Source: Kribbella jiaozuonensis (lineage in GTDB: Bacteria > Actinomycetota > Actinomycetes > Propionibacteriales > Kribbellaceae). From it: 64,000 bases of DNA. A program made the translations under genes and the position numbers. Location: contig NZ_SZPZ01000003.1 of assembly GCF_005233875.1 (NCBI RefSeq), positions 186,001 to 250,000 of the forward strand. The letters are read 5' to 3'. The notes beneath the pieces were generated by a model that was given only the letters and a program-made list of their open reading frames with translations, was not told the DNA's origin and ran no database searches. This document shows, piece after piece, positions 23,360 to 33,095 of this stretch (position 1 is its first letter; the number at the start of each line of letters is the position of its first letter).

Positions 23360-25120
23360 ATGTCTTTGCGCCTCATCCCCTTCGCCGACCCGGGTGTGCC
23401 GGACACCCGATCCGGCCTCCGACTCATCGTCTGGCTCGAGCACCAGCAGCTCCGCGGGCAGGCCCTCGCAGTGTTCTGGGGGCTGGTCTACTTCGGCGGT
23501 ATCGCCGCCGCTCCGGTTGCCGTCGGTCTGGCTGTCCAGGCCGCGATCGACCTGTCCTGGCCCAAGCTGATGCTGGCCGGCGGGCTGCTGCTCGCCTTCG
23601 GCGCGGCCAAGGCCGGCGCCGACTCGTTCTTCCACCGCGCCGTGGTGACGAACTGGATCAGTACTGCGTCCCGCCTGCAGCAGCTGCTGATGCGCAAGGC
23701 CGCGGAGCTGGGCTCCTTGCTGACCCGCCGGATCGCTGCCGGCGAGGTCGTAGCCGTGAGCAGCGGCGACGTCGAGAAGATCGGCTGGTTCGTCGAGGTG
23801 CTGGGCCGGTTCGCCGCCGCCCTGCTGACCTGCTTCGCGGTCGTGATCGGTCTGCTGTTCTACGAGCCGCAGCTCGGCCTGGTCGTCGCCATCGCCGTAC
23901 CGGTGCTGGCGTTCTCGATCGTGCCGCTGATGGGTCCTGCTGAGCGTCGCGCCGACGAGCAGCGGGCCAAGGGCGGCCGTGCCACCGAGCTGGCTGCCGA
24001 CACGGTCGCCGGTCTGCGCGTACTGCGCGGCATCGGCGGCGAGCAGCTGTTCCTCGACCGCTACCGCGAGGCCTCGCAGCAGTACCGGAGCAGCGCGGTC
24101 CGCAGTGCGCGCATGTGGTCGCTGATCGCGGCGCTGCAGGTGCTGCTGTTCGGGCTGTTCCTGGTGGTCGTGGTCTGGATGGGGGTCCGGATGGTGACGT
24201 CCGGCCGGATCTCGGTCGGCGAGCTCGTCACGACGTACGGGTTCATCACGTTCATGCTGGTGCCGCTGCACACGTTCGAGGAGACGGCGAGCGCGTTCAT
24301 CTTCTCGAAGGTGTCGGCTCGTCGCGCCGCGCGGGTGCTGTCGCTGCAGCGGACCGACGAGACCATGGGCACCGCCGATGCGCAGCTGCCGCAGGGCGAC
24401 CTGTTCGACCCGGTCACCGGTCTGCACGTGCCGGTCGGCAGCTTCACCGCGGTCGTCGCCGGCGACCCGGATGCTGGTGGTCTGCTGGCCGACCGGCTGG
24501 GCGGCCACAGCCCAACAGCTGACGGCGAGGCGTCGGTGCTGCTCGGCGGCGTCGGATTGGACGACATCCCGCTGCAGTCCGCGCGGACCGTCGTACTCGT
24601 GCAGGACAAGGACCCGGTGCTGTTGTCGGGGACGGTGCGCGAGCTGTTCGACGTACCGGCGAGTGGTGCGGTCTCTCCGGAGACGGCGCTGGACGCTGCG
24701 CAGTGCGCCGACATTCTCGACGTACTGCGGCAGACGCTGCCTGCTGGTGAGTCCGATGCGATGAACGCAGTGCTGACCGAGCGCGGACGCTCCCTGTCCG
24801 GTGGTCAGCGGCAGCGCGTGGCGTTGGCTCGCTCGCTGTACGTCGACCCGCAGGTGCTGGTGCTGGACGAGCCGACCAGTGCGGTGGATGCGCACACCGA
24901 GGCGCGTATCGCCGACGGACTGCAGCTGCTGCGCGCCGGCCGGACCACCGTGGTGTTCACGTCCAGCCCGCTGATGCTGGACCGGGCGGAGCGCGTGGTG
25001 TTCGTGCCGGACGGCCGCGTCGACGCGGTCGGTACGCACCACGAGCTGCTACACACCAACCCGCGGTACCGCGCGGTTGTGACCCGTGAAGACGAACAGA
25101 CCGTTGAGGAGTTGGCGTGA
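23360..25120 (+). CDS. ABC exporter half-transporter with defective Walker A
   Basis: A 586-residue ABC half-transporter: six hydrophobic segments (about 35-300) followed by a nucleotide-binding domain. The position of Walker A reads AGDPDAGGLLAD (around 367-378), lacking the Gly-Lys-Ser/Thr needed to bind phosphate, and the switch-loop His is replaced (VVFTSSPLM). The signature LSGGQRQRVALARS and Walker B VLVLDEPTSAVD are intact. It therefore can supply the signature side of one active site but cannot bind ATP normally itself. It overlaps the partner gene by GTGA, forming a heterodimer with it. Confidence 0.88.
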   Translation: MSLRLIPFADPGVPDTRSGLRLIVWLEHQQLRGQALAVFWGLVYFGGIAAAPVAVGLAVQAAIDLSWPKLMLAGGLLLAFGAAKAGADSFFHRAVVTNWISTASRLQQLLMRKAAELGSLLTRRIAAGEVVAVSSGDVEKIGWFVEVLGRFAAALLTCFAVVIGLLFYEPQLGLVVAIAVPVLAFSIVPLMGPAERRADEQRAKGGRATELAADTVAGLRVLRGIGGEQLFLDRYREASQQYRSSAVRSARMWSLIAALQVLLFGLFLVVVVWMGVRMVTSGRISVGELVTTYGFITFMLVPLHTFEETASAFIFSKVSARRAARVLSLQRTDETMGTADAQLPQGDLFDPVTGLHVPVGSFTAVVAGDPDAGGLLADRLGGHSPTADGEASVLLGGVGLDDIPLQSARTVVLVQDKDPVLLSGTVRELFDVPASGAVSPETALDAAQCADILDVLRQTLPAGESDAMNAVLTERGRSLSGGQRQRVALARSLYVDPQVLVLDEPTSAVDAHTEARIADGLQLLRAGRTTVVFTSSPLMLDRAERVVFVPDGRVDAVGTHHELLHTNPRYRAVVTREDEQTVEELA

Positions 25121-26895
25121 AGCGCCCTCTGTACGACCCGGCAGCCCCACAGGAAGTAGTGCGGCTCCCGGTGGCAGGCAGCGCGACTGTGCGCGCCTAC
25201 CTGAAGTCACTGTTCCGCCGGCACCGCCGTGCGTTCGGCTGGCTGACGCTGGTCAACGCCGTAGCGGCGCTGAGCGGGATGGTCGGGCCATGGCTGCTCG
25301 GCAACGTGGTCGAGAAGCTCTCGCAGGGCCAGACCGACGTGAAGCTGCCATACGTCGTGACGGGCTTCGTCATCGCCCTGGTGGTGCAGACGATCTTCGT
25401 CCGGCTCACGCGACTGCGCGGTGCGGTGATGGGCGAGGAGATGCTCGCGGATCTGCGCGAGGACTTCCTGGTCCGCTCGGTCGGACTGCCGCCTGGCGTG
25501 CTGGAGCGCGCCGGTACGGGTGACCTGCTGTCCCGGATCACCACGGACATCGACCGGCTGTCGCACGCCATGCGCGACGCCGTACCGCAGCTGACGATCG
25601 CGGTGATCTGGGCCGGACTGCTGATCGGCGCGCTCGTCGTCACCGCACCGCCGCTGGCCGTCGCAGTGGTGATCGCTGCGCCGATCCTGATCATCGGCGG
25701 TCGCTGGTACTTCCGGCGCGCACCATCCGGGTACAGGTCGGAAGCAGCCGGGTACGCCGCGGTCGCGTCCGCGCTGGCCGAGACCGTCGACGCCGGCCGG
25801 ACGGTGGAGTCGCACCGGCTCGGCGACCGCCGGATCAAGCTGGGTGATACCCGGATCGGTCAGTGGGTCGCCTGGGAGCGATACACGCTCTACCTGCGGA
25901 TGATCCTGTTCCCGGTGATCAACATGACCCACACCGTCGCGTTGGCGGCCGTACTGGTGATCGGTGGCGGTTTCGCGATCCAGGGCTGGATCACTGTCGG
26001 CGCACTCACCACAGGTGCGCTGTACATCCAGATGCTGGTCGAGCCGGTCAACATGATGATCCGCTGGTACGACGAGCTGCAGGTGGCCCAGGTATCGCTG
26101 GCCCGATTGGTCGGCGTCCGCGAGGTGGAGACCGATGCGGCAGTCGGCGATGCCGAGCCGGACGGCCGGACTGTGCTGGCGGACGACGTGCGGTTCGGGT
26201 ACCTCGAGGGTCGCGACGTACTGCACGGTGTGACGCTGACGGTCGAGCCGGGTGCTCGGGTGGCGCTCGTAGGGCCTTCTGGTGCAGGGAAATCGACACT
26301 CGGTCGGCTGCTGGCCGGCATCTACTCGCCGCGCGTCGGTGACATCACCTTGGGTGGTGCGGCGCTCGACAAGATGTCTGCCGAGCAGGTCCGCAGCCAC
26401 GTGGCGCTGGTCAACCAGGAGCACCACGTGTTCGTGGGCAGCGTCCGCGACAACCTGCGGCTGGCCAAGCAGGACGCGACCGACGCCGACCTGTGGGCGG
26501 CGCTGCGTTCGGTCGACGCCGACGGCTGGGTGGCCGGCTTCGACGACGGGCTCGACACCGAGGTGGGCTCCGGCGGGGTCTCACTGACGCCGGCCCAGGC
26601 GCAGCAAGTCGCGCTGGCCCGGCTGGTGCTCGCAGACCCGCACACGCTGGTCCTGGACGAGGCGACCTCGTTGATGGACCCGCGCGCGGCCCGGCACCTG
26701 GAGCGGTCCTTGGCGACCGTTCTCGAAGGCAGGACCGTGGTGGCGATCGCGCACCGCCTGCACACCGCGCACGATGCGGATGTGATCGCGGTCGTCGAGG
26801 ACGGCAAGATCGTCGAGCTGGGCGGCCACGACGAACTGGTCGACGCCCAGGGTGCGTATGCCGCGCTCTGGAACTCCTGGCACGGCGAACGCTGA
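25117..26895 (+). CDS. ABC exporter half-transporter, catalytic partner
   Basis: A 592-residue half-transporter with an N-terminal six-helix domain and a C-terminal ATPase. Walker A GPSGAGKST (386-394), Walker B TLVLDEATS and switch His IAHRLHT are intact, but the signature is LTPAQAQQ (490-497) instead of LSGGQ. Paired with the upstream subunit, one composite site (this Walker A plus the partner LSGGQ) is complete and the other lacks both elements. GTG start overlapping the previous stop. Cargo unknown. Confidence 0.9.
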   Translation: MKRPLYDPAAPQEVVRLPVAGSATVRAYLKSLFRRHRRAFGWLTLVNAVAALSGMVGPWLLGNVVEKLSQGQTDVKLPYVVTGFVIALVVQTIFVRLTRLRGAVMGEEMLADLREDFLVRSVGLPPGVLERAGTGDLLSRITTDIDRLSHAMRDAVPQLTIAVIWAGLLIGALVVTAPPLAVAVVIAAPILIIGGRWYFRRAPSGYRSEAAGYAAVASALAETVDAGRTVESHRLGDRRIKLGDTRIGQWVAWERYTLYLRMILFPVINMTHTVALAAVLVIGGGFAIQGWITVGALTTGALYIQMLVEPVNMMIRWYDELQVAQVSLARLVGVREVETDAAVGDAEPDGRTVLADDVRFGYLEGRDVLHGVTLTVEPGARVALVGPSGAGKSTLGRLLAGIYSPRVGDITLGGAALDKMSAEQVRSHVALVNQEHHVFVGSVRDNLRLAKQDATDADLWAALRSVDADGWVAGFDDGLDTEVGSGGVSLTPAQAQQVALARLVLADPHTLVLDEATSLMDPRAARHLERSLATVLEGRTVVAIAHRLHTAHDADVIAVVEDGKIVELGGHDELVDAQGAYAALWNSWHGER

Positions 26896-26901
26896 CGCAC
26901 A

Positions 26902-26960
26902 GATGGGTGGATCCGCGGTTATCCACAGGCGCAACCGCGATCCCGGCGGATCCACCCATC
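26902..26960. repeat. Perfect 15-base inverted repeat with nested hairpin
   Basis: GATGGGTGGATCCGC (26902-26916) is perfectly complementary to GCGGATCCACCCATC (26946-26960). A nested GCGGTT/AACCGC pair (26915-26920 and 26933-26938) brackets TTATCCACA (26919-26927), identical to the DnaA-box consensus. The element fills the gap between the ABC exporter and the S9 peptidase gene. It may be a terminator for the exporter operon. Confidence 0.7.
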
Positions 26961-26979
26961 CCCGTGTGAGGATTGACGC

Positions 26980-28758
26980 GTGCTGCTGACGACGCTCTTC
27001 TCCTTGCCCACCACCATGGCCCTCGATGTGGACGACGAGGGCCGGACGCTCGTGCTGTATGACGGCACCGGCACCCGCCAGGTCAACGAAGTCGCCCCGG
27101 ACGGGACCTGGCGAGCGCTCACCGACCTCGGCGACACGTGCCGCGGCGCCCGGTTCGTGCCGGGCAGCAGCCACGTGATCATCGAGCACGACACCGGCGG
27201 CGACGAGCGCGGTCAGCTCTCCATGCTCGATCTCGACGAGCCCGGGCTGCCCACGCTGACCCCGTTGGTGCACGACTCGGAGTACATCCATCACCTGGTC
27301 GACGCGCGGGCCGGGCGGGTGCTCTACACAACCAACCGCCGCAACGGCGTCGACTTCGACCTCGTCGCGCGCGACCTCACCACCGGTCGCGAGACCGTCC
27401 TGTACGACGAGGGCGGCTGGGTGATGGGCGTCAACCCGTCACCGGACGACAAGTGGGTCGTTCTCGCGAAGGCCAGCACCCCGGCGAACTCGATGCAGCT
27501 GCTGCTGGTCGAGACGTCGGGCCGGACCATCACCGAGCTCACCCCGGAGGACGCGCACAACGACCAGGGCGCCGTGGCCTGGCTCCCGGACTCGTCGGCG
27601 TTCCTCGTGTCAACGAACGCGGACCGCGATCGCATGGCCCTGCGCCGGTACGACGTGGTCGACGCGGCGTGGAGCGACGTACTCGTGGATGACGCTCGCG
27701 ACCTGGCCGGTTGGCCCTCGCCGGACGGCGAGCACCTGTTGGTCGCCGTACTGGAAGACGGCGAGGTGGCGCTGGCGCTGCATCGGTTGGAGGACGGTTC
27801 GCTCATCGCACCGCTCGACCTGCCTGCCGGCGGTGTCGCGGCGTTGTCGATGGCGACGCCGGATCCGATCTGGTCGTCCGACGGTTCGTTCGCGGCGATC
27901 ACCTACAACTCGCCGATCACACCACCGACTGTCTACCGGTTTGTCCCGGGCGGGGAGCTGACCGCAGTTCGACCGGTCGAGGTGCCCGTCAAGCTGGAGC
28001 ATCCGGAGAGTCTGCGGGTGCCGTCGTTCGACGGCGAGCAGGTGCCGGTGTTCGTGTTCCGGCCGACCGCCGAGGATCTGGGCTCCACCGTGGTCCACGT
28101 GCACGGCGGCCCGGAAGGTGCGGCGCTGCGGATGTGGAGCCCAATCATCTCGGCGCTGGCCGGCGAGGGGCACACGGTCGTCGTGCCGAACGTCCGCGGA
28201 TCGGCCGGGTACGGCAAGCGCTGGTACACGCTCGACGACCGGCAACTGCGGCTGGACTCGGTGAAGGACCTGGCCGCGATCAACACCTGGCTACCGACAA
28301 TCGGCGGCGACCCGAAGAAGGCGGCGCTGTGGGGCGGTTCGTACGGCGGGTACATGGTGCTGGCCGGTGTCGCGTTCCAGCCGGACCTGTGGGCAGCCGG
28401 TGTGGACATCGTCGGAATCGCTTCGCTGGTGACGTTCCTGGAGAACACCTCGGACTACCGGCGGTCGATGCGCGAGCGCGAGTACGGCTACCTGGCCACG
28501 GACCGCGAATTCCTGGAGTCAGCCAGCCCGCTCAGCCGGGTCGACGACATTCGGGCGCCGCTGTTCGTCATCCACGGCGCCAACGACCCGCGCGTGCCGT
28601 TGTCGGAGGCTGAGCAGATCACCGACGCCCTGACGAAGCGCGGGGTCCCGTGCCAGCTCCTCGTGTACCCCGACGAGGGCCACGGCCTCGCCAAGCTCAA
28701 GAACCGCCTCGACGCGTACCCGCAGGCCTTCACCTTCCTGCGAGAGCACCTGGGCTGA
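26980..28758 (+). CDS. S9 family serine peptidase (prolyl oligopeptidase type)
   Basis: A 592-residue protein with an N-terminal beta-propeller (about 1-340) and a C-terminal alpha/beta-hydrolase domain. The nucleophile lies in WGGSYGGYM, the acid in HGANDPRVP and the His in DEGHGLAK. VHVHGGPEG forms the oxyanion region. Such enzymes cleave short peptides in the cytoplasm; no signal peptide is visible. GTG start at 26980. The 3' end overlaps the LD-carboxypeptidase gene by 29 bases. Confidence 0.9.
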   Translation: MLLTTLFSLPTTMALDVDDEGRTLVLYDGTGTRQVNEVAPDGTWRALTDLGDTCRGARFVPGSSHVIIEHDTGGDERGQLSMLDLDEPGLPTLTPLVHDSEYIHHLVDARAGRVLYTTNRRNGVDFDLVARDLTTGRETVLYDEGGWVMGVNPSPDDKWVVLAKASTPANSMQLLLVETSGRTITELTPEDAHNDQGAVAWLPDSSAFLVSTNADRDRMALRRYDVVDAAWSDVLVDDARDLAGWPSPDGEHLLVAVLEDGEVALALHRLEDGSLIAPLDLPAGGVAALSMATPDPIWSSDGSFAAITYNSPITPPTVYRFVPGGELTAVRPVEVPVKLEHPESLRVPSFDGEQVPVFVFRPTAEDLGSTVVHVHGGPEGAALRMWSPIISALAGEGHTVVVPNVRGSAGYGKRWYTLDDRQLRLDSVKDLAAINTWLPTIGGDPKKAALWGGSYGGYMVLAGVAFQPDLWAAGVDIVGIASLVTFLENTSDYRRSMREREYGYLATDREFLESASPLSRVDDIRAPLFVIHGANDPRVPLSEAEQITDALTKRGVPCQLLVYPDEGHGLAKLKNRLDAYPQAFTFLREHLG

Positions 28759-29638
28759 GCGTCGTGGCGGTCGCGTCCAGCCGTACCGGCAACCCCAGCG
28801 GTACGGCGAGGTTCAGCGCCTCGTGACCGATCGCCGCGCCCTCGACCATCGGTACGCCGAGGGGCTCGAGCCGCTCGCGGACGACATCCAGCGGATCCTG
28901 CACGCCGCTGAAGTCGCCGATCACCAGCCCCGTCACCTGATCGAACCACCCAGCGCGCAGCAACTGCGTGAGCATCCGGTCCACTCGGTACCCGGCCTCG
29001 TCGACCTCCTCCAACACAACGACGCCGACCGGCGGCGCATAGGTCGGCGTACCGAGGCTGGATGCAAGCAACGCCAAGTTGCCGCCACACAGCCTGCCGG
29101 AAGCGACCCCGCCGACCACCGTGCGCGCGCCACCCGGCGCGAGCAGGTCGGTCACACTCTCCGGCTCGAACAGCAGCGCCCGCAGCCGCTCCCGGCCCAC
29201 CTCGTTCTCCAACTGCTCCACAGCAGCAGCCATCGGACCGTGCAGCGTCACCAGACCACGTGCGTTCAGCGGCTCGTGCAGCGCGGTGATATCGCTGAAC
29301 CCGAGGAACCACTTCGGTACGGCGACCAGTTCGTCGAAGTCGACGTACTCGAGCATCCGCTGCACGCCGTACCCACCACGCGCGCACAACACGGCGGCGT
29401 ACTGCGGATCGAGCCACGCGTTGCGCAGGTCCTCCGCGCGGGCCTTGTCGTCGGCAGCCAGGTACTGGAACCGCTCATGCCCGGCCAGCACCGACGGCAT
29501 CACGTCGACCTCGAGCCCCCACGACTTCAGGTACTCCAAGCCGATCTGGAGCCGTGCGCCGTCCACGCGCCCCGACGGCGCCACCACAGCAACCCGGTCG
29601 CCACTCCGCAGTCGCTGCGGCACCACCACGTCAGTCAC
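28730..29638 (-). CDS. LD-carboxypeptidase, S66 family
   Basis: A 302-residue S66 peptidase that trims the terminal D-Ala from L,D-linked muropeptide tetrapeptides, or a self-immunity relative such as MccF. RSGDRVAVVAPSG opens the protein; LGFSDITALH carries the catalytic Ser; VVLEEVDEAGYRVDRML holds the Glu and AIGHEALNLAVPLG the His. No signal peptide, as expected for cytoplasmic recycling enzymes. Confidence 0.9.
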   Translation of the reverse strand: MTDVVVPQRLRSGDRVAVVAPSGRVDGARLQIGLEYLKSWGLEVDVMPSVLAGHERFQYLAADDKARAEDLRNAWLDPQYAAVLCARGGYGVQRMLEYVDFDELVAVPKWFLGFSDITALHEPLNARGLVTLHGPMAAAVEQLENEVGRERLRALLFEPESVTDLLAPGGARTVVGGVASGRLCGGNLALLASSLGTPTYAPPVGVVVLEEVDEAGYRVDRMLTQLLRAGWFDQVTGLVIGDFSGVQDPLDVVRERLEPLGVPMVEGAAIGHEALNLAVPLGLPVRLDATATTLSPGALAGR

Positions 29639-29648
29639 GCCGAGGACG

Positions 29649-32600
29649 CTACCAATCGACCCGCAGCGTCGTGCTCTTGGAGACGCCGTTCACCGTCACA
29701 CCCAGCTGCGCGGTGCCCGGGCGCAGGGCGGTCAGCTGACCGGTTGCCGGGTCGTACGACGCGACCGCCCAGAACGGCGCGGTCTTCGCCGGACCGATGT
29801 ACAGGAACGTCGAGCCCCACCAGTCAGCGGACACCGGGAAGCTGACCGGCACCCTCCGGTCGTCCTGGACAACCGTGGCGGACGCGGCAGCCGACTGACC
29901 TCGGCGGAGGGACGTCGGCGCGGCCAGCTCGAGAGAGTCGACGTGCGGCCGTAGCTCGACCTGGAACCAGGAGCGCTCGGGCGCCGACCAGTTCCGCTCA
30001 CCGGCCGGAGCCGCAGTCGCCTTGAGGTCGATCCCGACCAGCGCCCAACCGGTAAAGCCGCCCGCGTCAGGTGCTGCGGCCGGGCTCTTGCCCGAGTTGC
30101 CGGTCAGCGGCAGCAACACACCGTCGGTCCGAGTCGCGGCGAACGTCCCGGCGTGGGCCGCCATGTACGCGGCGCCCTTGCCGGTCGAGGCGCGGAAGTC
30201 GGCCAGCCACTGGACGATCATCGCGGCTTCCTTGCGGTCACCGAGCTGCGAGTTCTGCGTCGGCGACGGGTCGTCGATCGGGTGGTGAGCCATCACGACG
30301 ACGTTCTTGATCGTCTTGTTCGTGGCCGCGTCGCCGAGCTGCTTGCGCAGGTCAAGGATCTGGTCGAACCCGCCGGCCCGCAGCGACCCCAGCGACGAGT
30401 CACGCAGGATGAACCGCGTGCCCTTGTGGTCGAACGTGCTGGTCGCCGCCCCGAAGACCTTCTTCCACTCGGACAGGTCGCCCGGTCCGTAGGTCTCGTG
30501 GTTGCCGGGAACGTAGTGCACCGGCACCTTGCCGGCCACCTCTTCGTCGATGATCTGCTTGGCCAGCGCGATGTCCGGCCCGAACGCCCGGTCGACGAAG
30601 TCGCCGTTGATCACCAGGAAGTCGGGCTTCTGCGCGAGCGCCTCACGGATCGTCCGCCGAGCCTGCTTCACGTAGTCCGAGTTCGGGTCGTCGGAGGTGA
30701 ACTGCGCGTCCGACATCACCGCAAACCGCCAGCGGCCACTCGTCTCCACTGTCCCGTCAGTGACGACCATCGGGTCGACCACCTTCGCAGGCGGAGCCAT
30801 AGTGACCGGCGGCGCGCTCCGGACGGTCAGGTCGTCGATGACGATCCGCCCCGAGTACTGCCGGGTCGGCGAGGTCTCCACGACGTAGATCCGCCAGAAC
30901 CGCAGCGGATACGTCAGCCCGGGCGGGATGTCCGCCTCGACGTACTTCCAGCCGGTCCAGTCGACCGCGGCCGCGAGGTTCAGCGTCTGCGCGGTGCCGC
31001 CGGCCGCGTCATAAGCATTGGCCCGCAGCCAGGCGCCCTTGCCGTCGCCGTAGATCCAGGCGCCGAGCTTCTGCGGCTGGCCGGGCAACGTCTGCTGCGG
31101 AGTCTGCGAGAGGTACGCCGCCCGCGTGGCCGTGCTGCCCGTCAGCGAGTAGTCCAGCGCGATCGCCTGCCCGCCGTCATGTCCTTCCGCAGCGGACCGC
31201 GACGCCGTCGCCGCACCGACCGGTACGGCGTTCGCCGCCCACTTGGTCAGGTCGTCGAGCTTGTCGACCACCGTGCTGGTCAGACCCGAGGTCACGCTCA
31301 ATTGGGTGCTCAGGGCACCGACCTTCGCGGTGATCACGGTCGAGACCGCGTCGTCGGTCAGCGCGTTCACCTCGAAGCCGTTGCGCGCGGCAACAACCTT
31401 GACGACGGCGGGGTCGTAGCTGAGCTTGACGTCGCGCGGCTCGATCCAGGTCGAGAACCCGTCGGCGTCGTACCCGTCGACCTCGAAGAAGCCCTTGGCG
31501 GTGGAGTCGGCGAGGGACACCTGGCGCGTCGAGGGAGCGAGGCGGGTCGGCGTACCGAGGACTGTCATCGGGAACCTTCCGTTCGCCGCGCCGCGGGTCG
31601 CGGTGACGATCACGTCGCCCGCGCGACGGCCGGTGACGACGCCGTGCTGGTCGACGCGGACGTTGCTGCCCGCGTACCACGACGGCGTACCGGAGGCGGG
31701 TGCGTAGGTCTCGTCGTACCCGGTGGCGCTGAGGACTCGGCTGAGCCCGGTGAGGACGCGCGAGCTGCGGGAGATGTCGGCGTCGGGACTCTCCTGGGAG
31801 GTGCCGACGGACTCGACGCGGAAGCCCTTCAGCCTGCCGGAGCCCTTGACCGGCAGCAGCCCGAGACCGTTCGGGATCAGCCGCTCGCCGCCGTCGGACG
31901 GGTCGTTCACGACGTCCGGCGCGGCCTTGCCCGGCGTACGGGCGAGCATCGTCGAGGAACCGCCGCCGTCGAGGTTCAGCGCGTCGTCAGCCCCGAGGCT
32001 GATCATCAGCTGGCCCATCTCCTTCAGCGACAGCCCACGCGATCCGGTCGCCCGGCCGTCGACGGTCAGCAGGATCATCCGGCTGCCGTCGGCGTCGAAC
32101 CCGATCGCGGTCCGCGGCGCGAGATCCGCGTCCGGTACGCCGTCGGGGACCTTGCCGTCCTTCGCGAGCTGGGAGTTGCCGCTGATGCCGACCGCGACAT
32201 CGGCCGCGTCCGGGCGCAGGCCGTACTGGACGTCGACCTTGTCGCCGACCTGGAGCGCGGCCAGCGCGTCGGCGCCGGCCTCGCGGCCGATCAGCGCCTG
32301 CTCGTTGGCTGCCAACGGGGTGGTTGCCGGAGTGGTGGCCGACGAGACGACGACACCGTCGCGAAGGATCACCTCGCGGACGGTCGGCAAGCCGTCAACG
32401 GTCCTGGTCCGGGCCGCGTCGCCCCACTCCGGGGTGTAGAGGCCGATACCGCCTGAGTTGACGGCCGGCGAATTCAGGTTGGTCAGTTCGAGCTTGGTCG
32501 CACCGTCGGCAGCCGTCCCCTGCAGGAAGAGCTGGGCGATCTTGCCGAGGCCGTCCTTACCGATCACCGCGGTGTCGTTGTGGCCCGAGGCTGGGGCGTT

Positions 32601-33017
32601 CAGCAGCTTGCCGCTCTGCTCGACGCCGACGCCGAGCGGCGCCGTGGTGTCGTTGATGTCAAAGAAGTCGCCGTTGACGCCGGCGATCGCACCCTTGCGA
32701 GCGAGCTGCTGACTGAGCGGCTGGCCGCCGGACACCTTGCCGCCGTTGTTGACCAGGTCGACGGTCACGCCGTGCTTGTCCAGGTCGGTGTCGAGGATGT
32801 CGCCGCGCTGCCAGCCCTTCGGGTCGAGGCGGTCGAACGACGTGTAGTTCACCCCCGGCGCGACCGGGCTGTCGACGCGCGACGTCAGTACGCCGTCCTG
32901 GGCGATCTGGGCGTCGGTGATGCCTCTGGTGGTCTGTCCGAGGGCTGGATCGACGAGTACGCCGGCGAGTAGGCCGCCAACGCCTACGGCTGTGGTCAGA
33001 GCACGGACGAGCGACAC
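29649..33017 (-). CDS. Secreted phosphodiester glycosidase--metallophosphoesterase fusion
   Basis: A very large 1122-residue protein with an N-terminal signal peptide (about 1-27). Residues about 50-400 form a NAGPA-type phosphodiester glycosidase domain: GAIAGVNGDFFDIND, RTAIGFDADGSRMILLTVDGR and ALNLDGGGSSTML are hallmarks. A middle part looks like Ig- or galactose-binding-type beta-sandwiches. Residues about 770-1020 form a calcineurin-like phosphoesterase with VMSDAQF, INGDFVDRAF, PGNHETYG and MAHHPIDD; the final metal motif is degenerate (AAHAGTF). A last beta domain with a bacterial-Ig feel ends the protein. It would act outside the cell on phosphodiester-linked polysaccharides. GTG start with GGGGAGG five bases upstream. 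Confidence 0.85.
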   Translation of the reverse strand: MSLVRALTTAVGVGGLLAGVLVDPALGQTTRGITDAQIAQDGVLTSRVDSPVAPGVNYTSFDRLDPKGWQRGDILDTDLDKHGVTVDLVNNGGKVSGGQPLSQQLARKGAIAGVNGDFFDINDTTAPLGVGVEQSGKLLNAPASGHNDTAVIGKDGLGKIAQLFLQGTAADGATKLELTNLNSPAVNSGGIGLYTPEWGDAARTRTVDGLPTVREVILRDGVVVSSATTPATTPLAANEQALIGREAGADALAALQVGDKVDVQYGLRPDAADVAVGISGNSQLAKDGKVPDGVPDADLAPRTAIGFDADGSRMILLTVDGRATGSRGLSLKEMGQLMISLGADDALNLDGGGSSTMLARTPGKAAPDVVNDPSDGGERLIPNGLGLLPVKGSGRLKGFRVESVGTSQESPDADISRSSRVLTGLSRVLSATGYDETYAPASGTPSWYAGSNVRVDQHGVVTGRRAGDVIVTATRGAANGRFPMTVLGTPTRLAPSTRQVSLADSTAKGFFEVDGYDADGFSTWIEPRDVKLSYDPAVVKVVAARNGFEVNALTDDAVSTVITAKVGALSTQLSVTSGLTSTVVDKLDDLTKWAANAVPVGAATASRSAAEGHDGGQAIALDYSLTGSTATRAAYLSQTPQQTLPGQPQKLGAWIYGDGKGAWLRANAYDAAGGTAQTLNLAAAVDWTGWKYVEADIPPGLTYPLRFWRIYVVETSPTRQYSGRIVIDDLTVRSAPPVTMAPPAKVVDPMVVTDGTVETSGRWRFAVMSDAQFTSDDPNSDYVKQARRTIREALAQKPDFLVINGDFVDRAFGPDIALAKQIIDEEVAGKVPVHYVPGNHETYGPGDLSEWKKVFGAATSTFDHKGTRFILRDSSLGSLRAGGFDQILDLRKQLGDAATNKTIKNVVVMAHHPIDDPSPTQNSQLGDRKEAAMIVQWLADFRASTGKGAAYMAAHAGTFAATRTDGVLLPLTGNSGKSPAAAPDAGGFTGWALVGIDLKATAAPAGERNWSAPERSWFQVELRPHVDSLELAAPTSLRRGQSAAASATVVQDDRRVPVSFPVSADWWGSTFLYIGPAKTAPFWAVASYDPATGQLTALRPGTAQLGVTVNGVSKSTTLRVDW

Positions 33018-33095
33018 AGGAGCCTCCCCAGCGGACGGACAGCTGTGACAAACTAACTTCTCTACGCGAGAAGCGGAAGGTCCTTCACCAATTGT

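Noticed and set aside
30153..32456. Long open frame antisense to the secreted fusion gene
   Set aside because: High GC makes long antisense frames common; it has low-complexity Arg/Asp/Gly-rich content and no ribosome site, while the opposite strand has clear domains.
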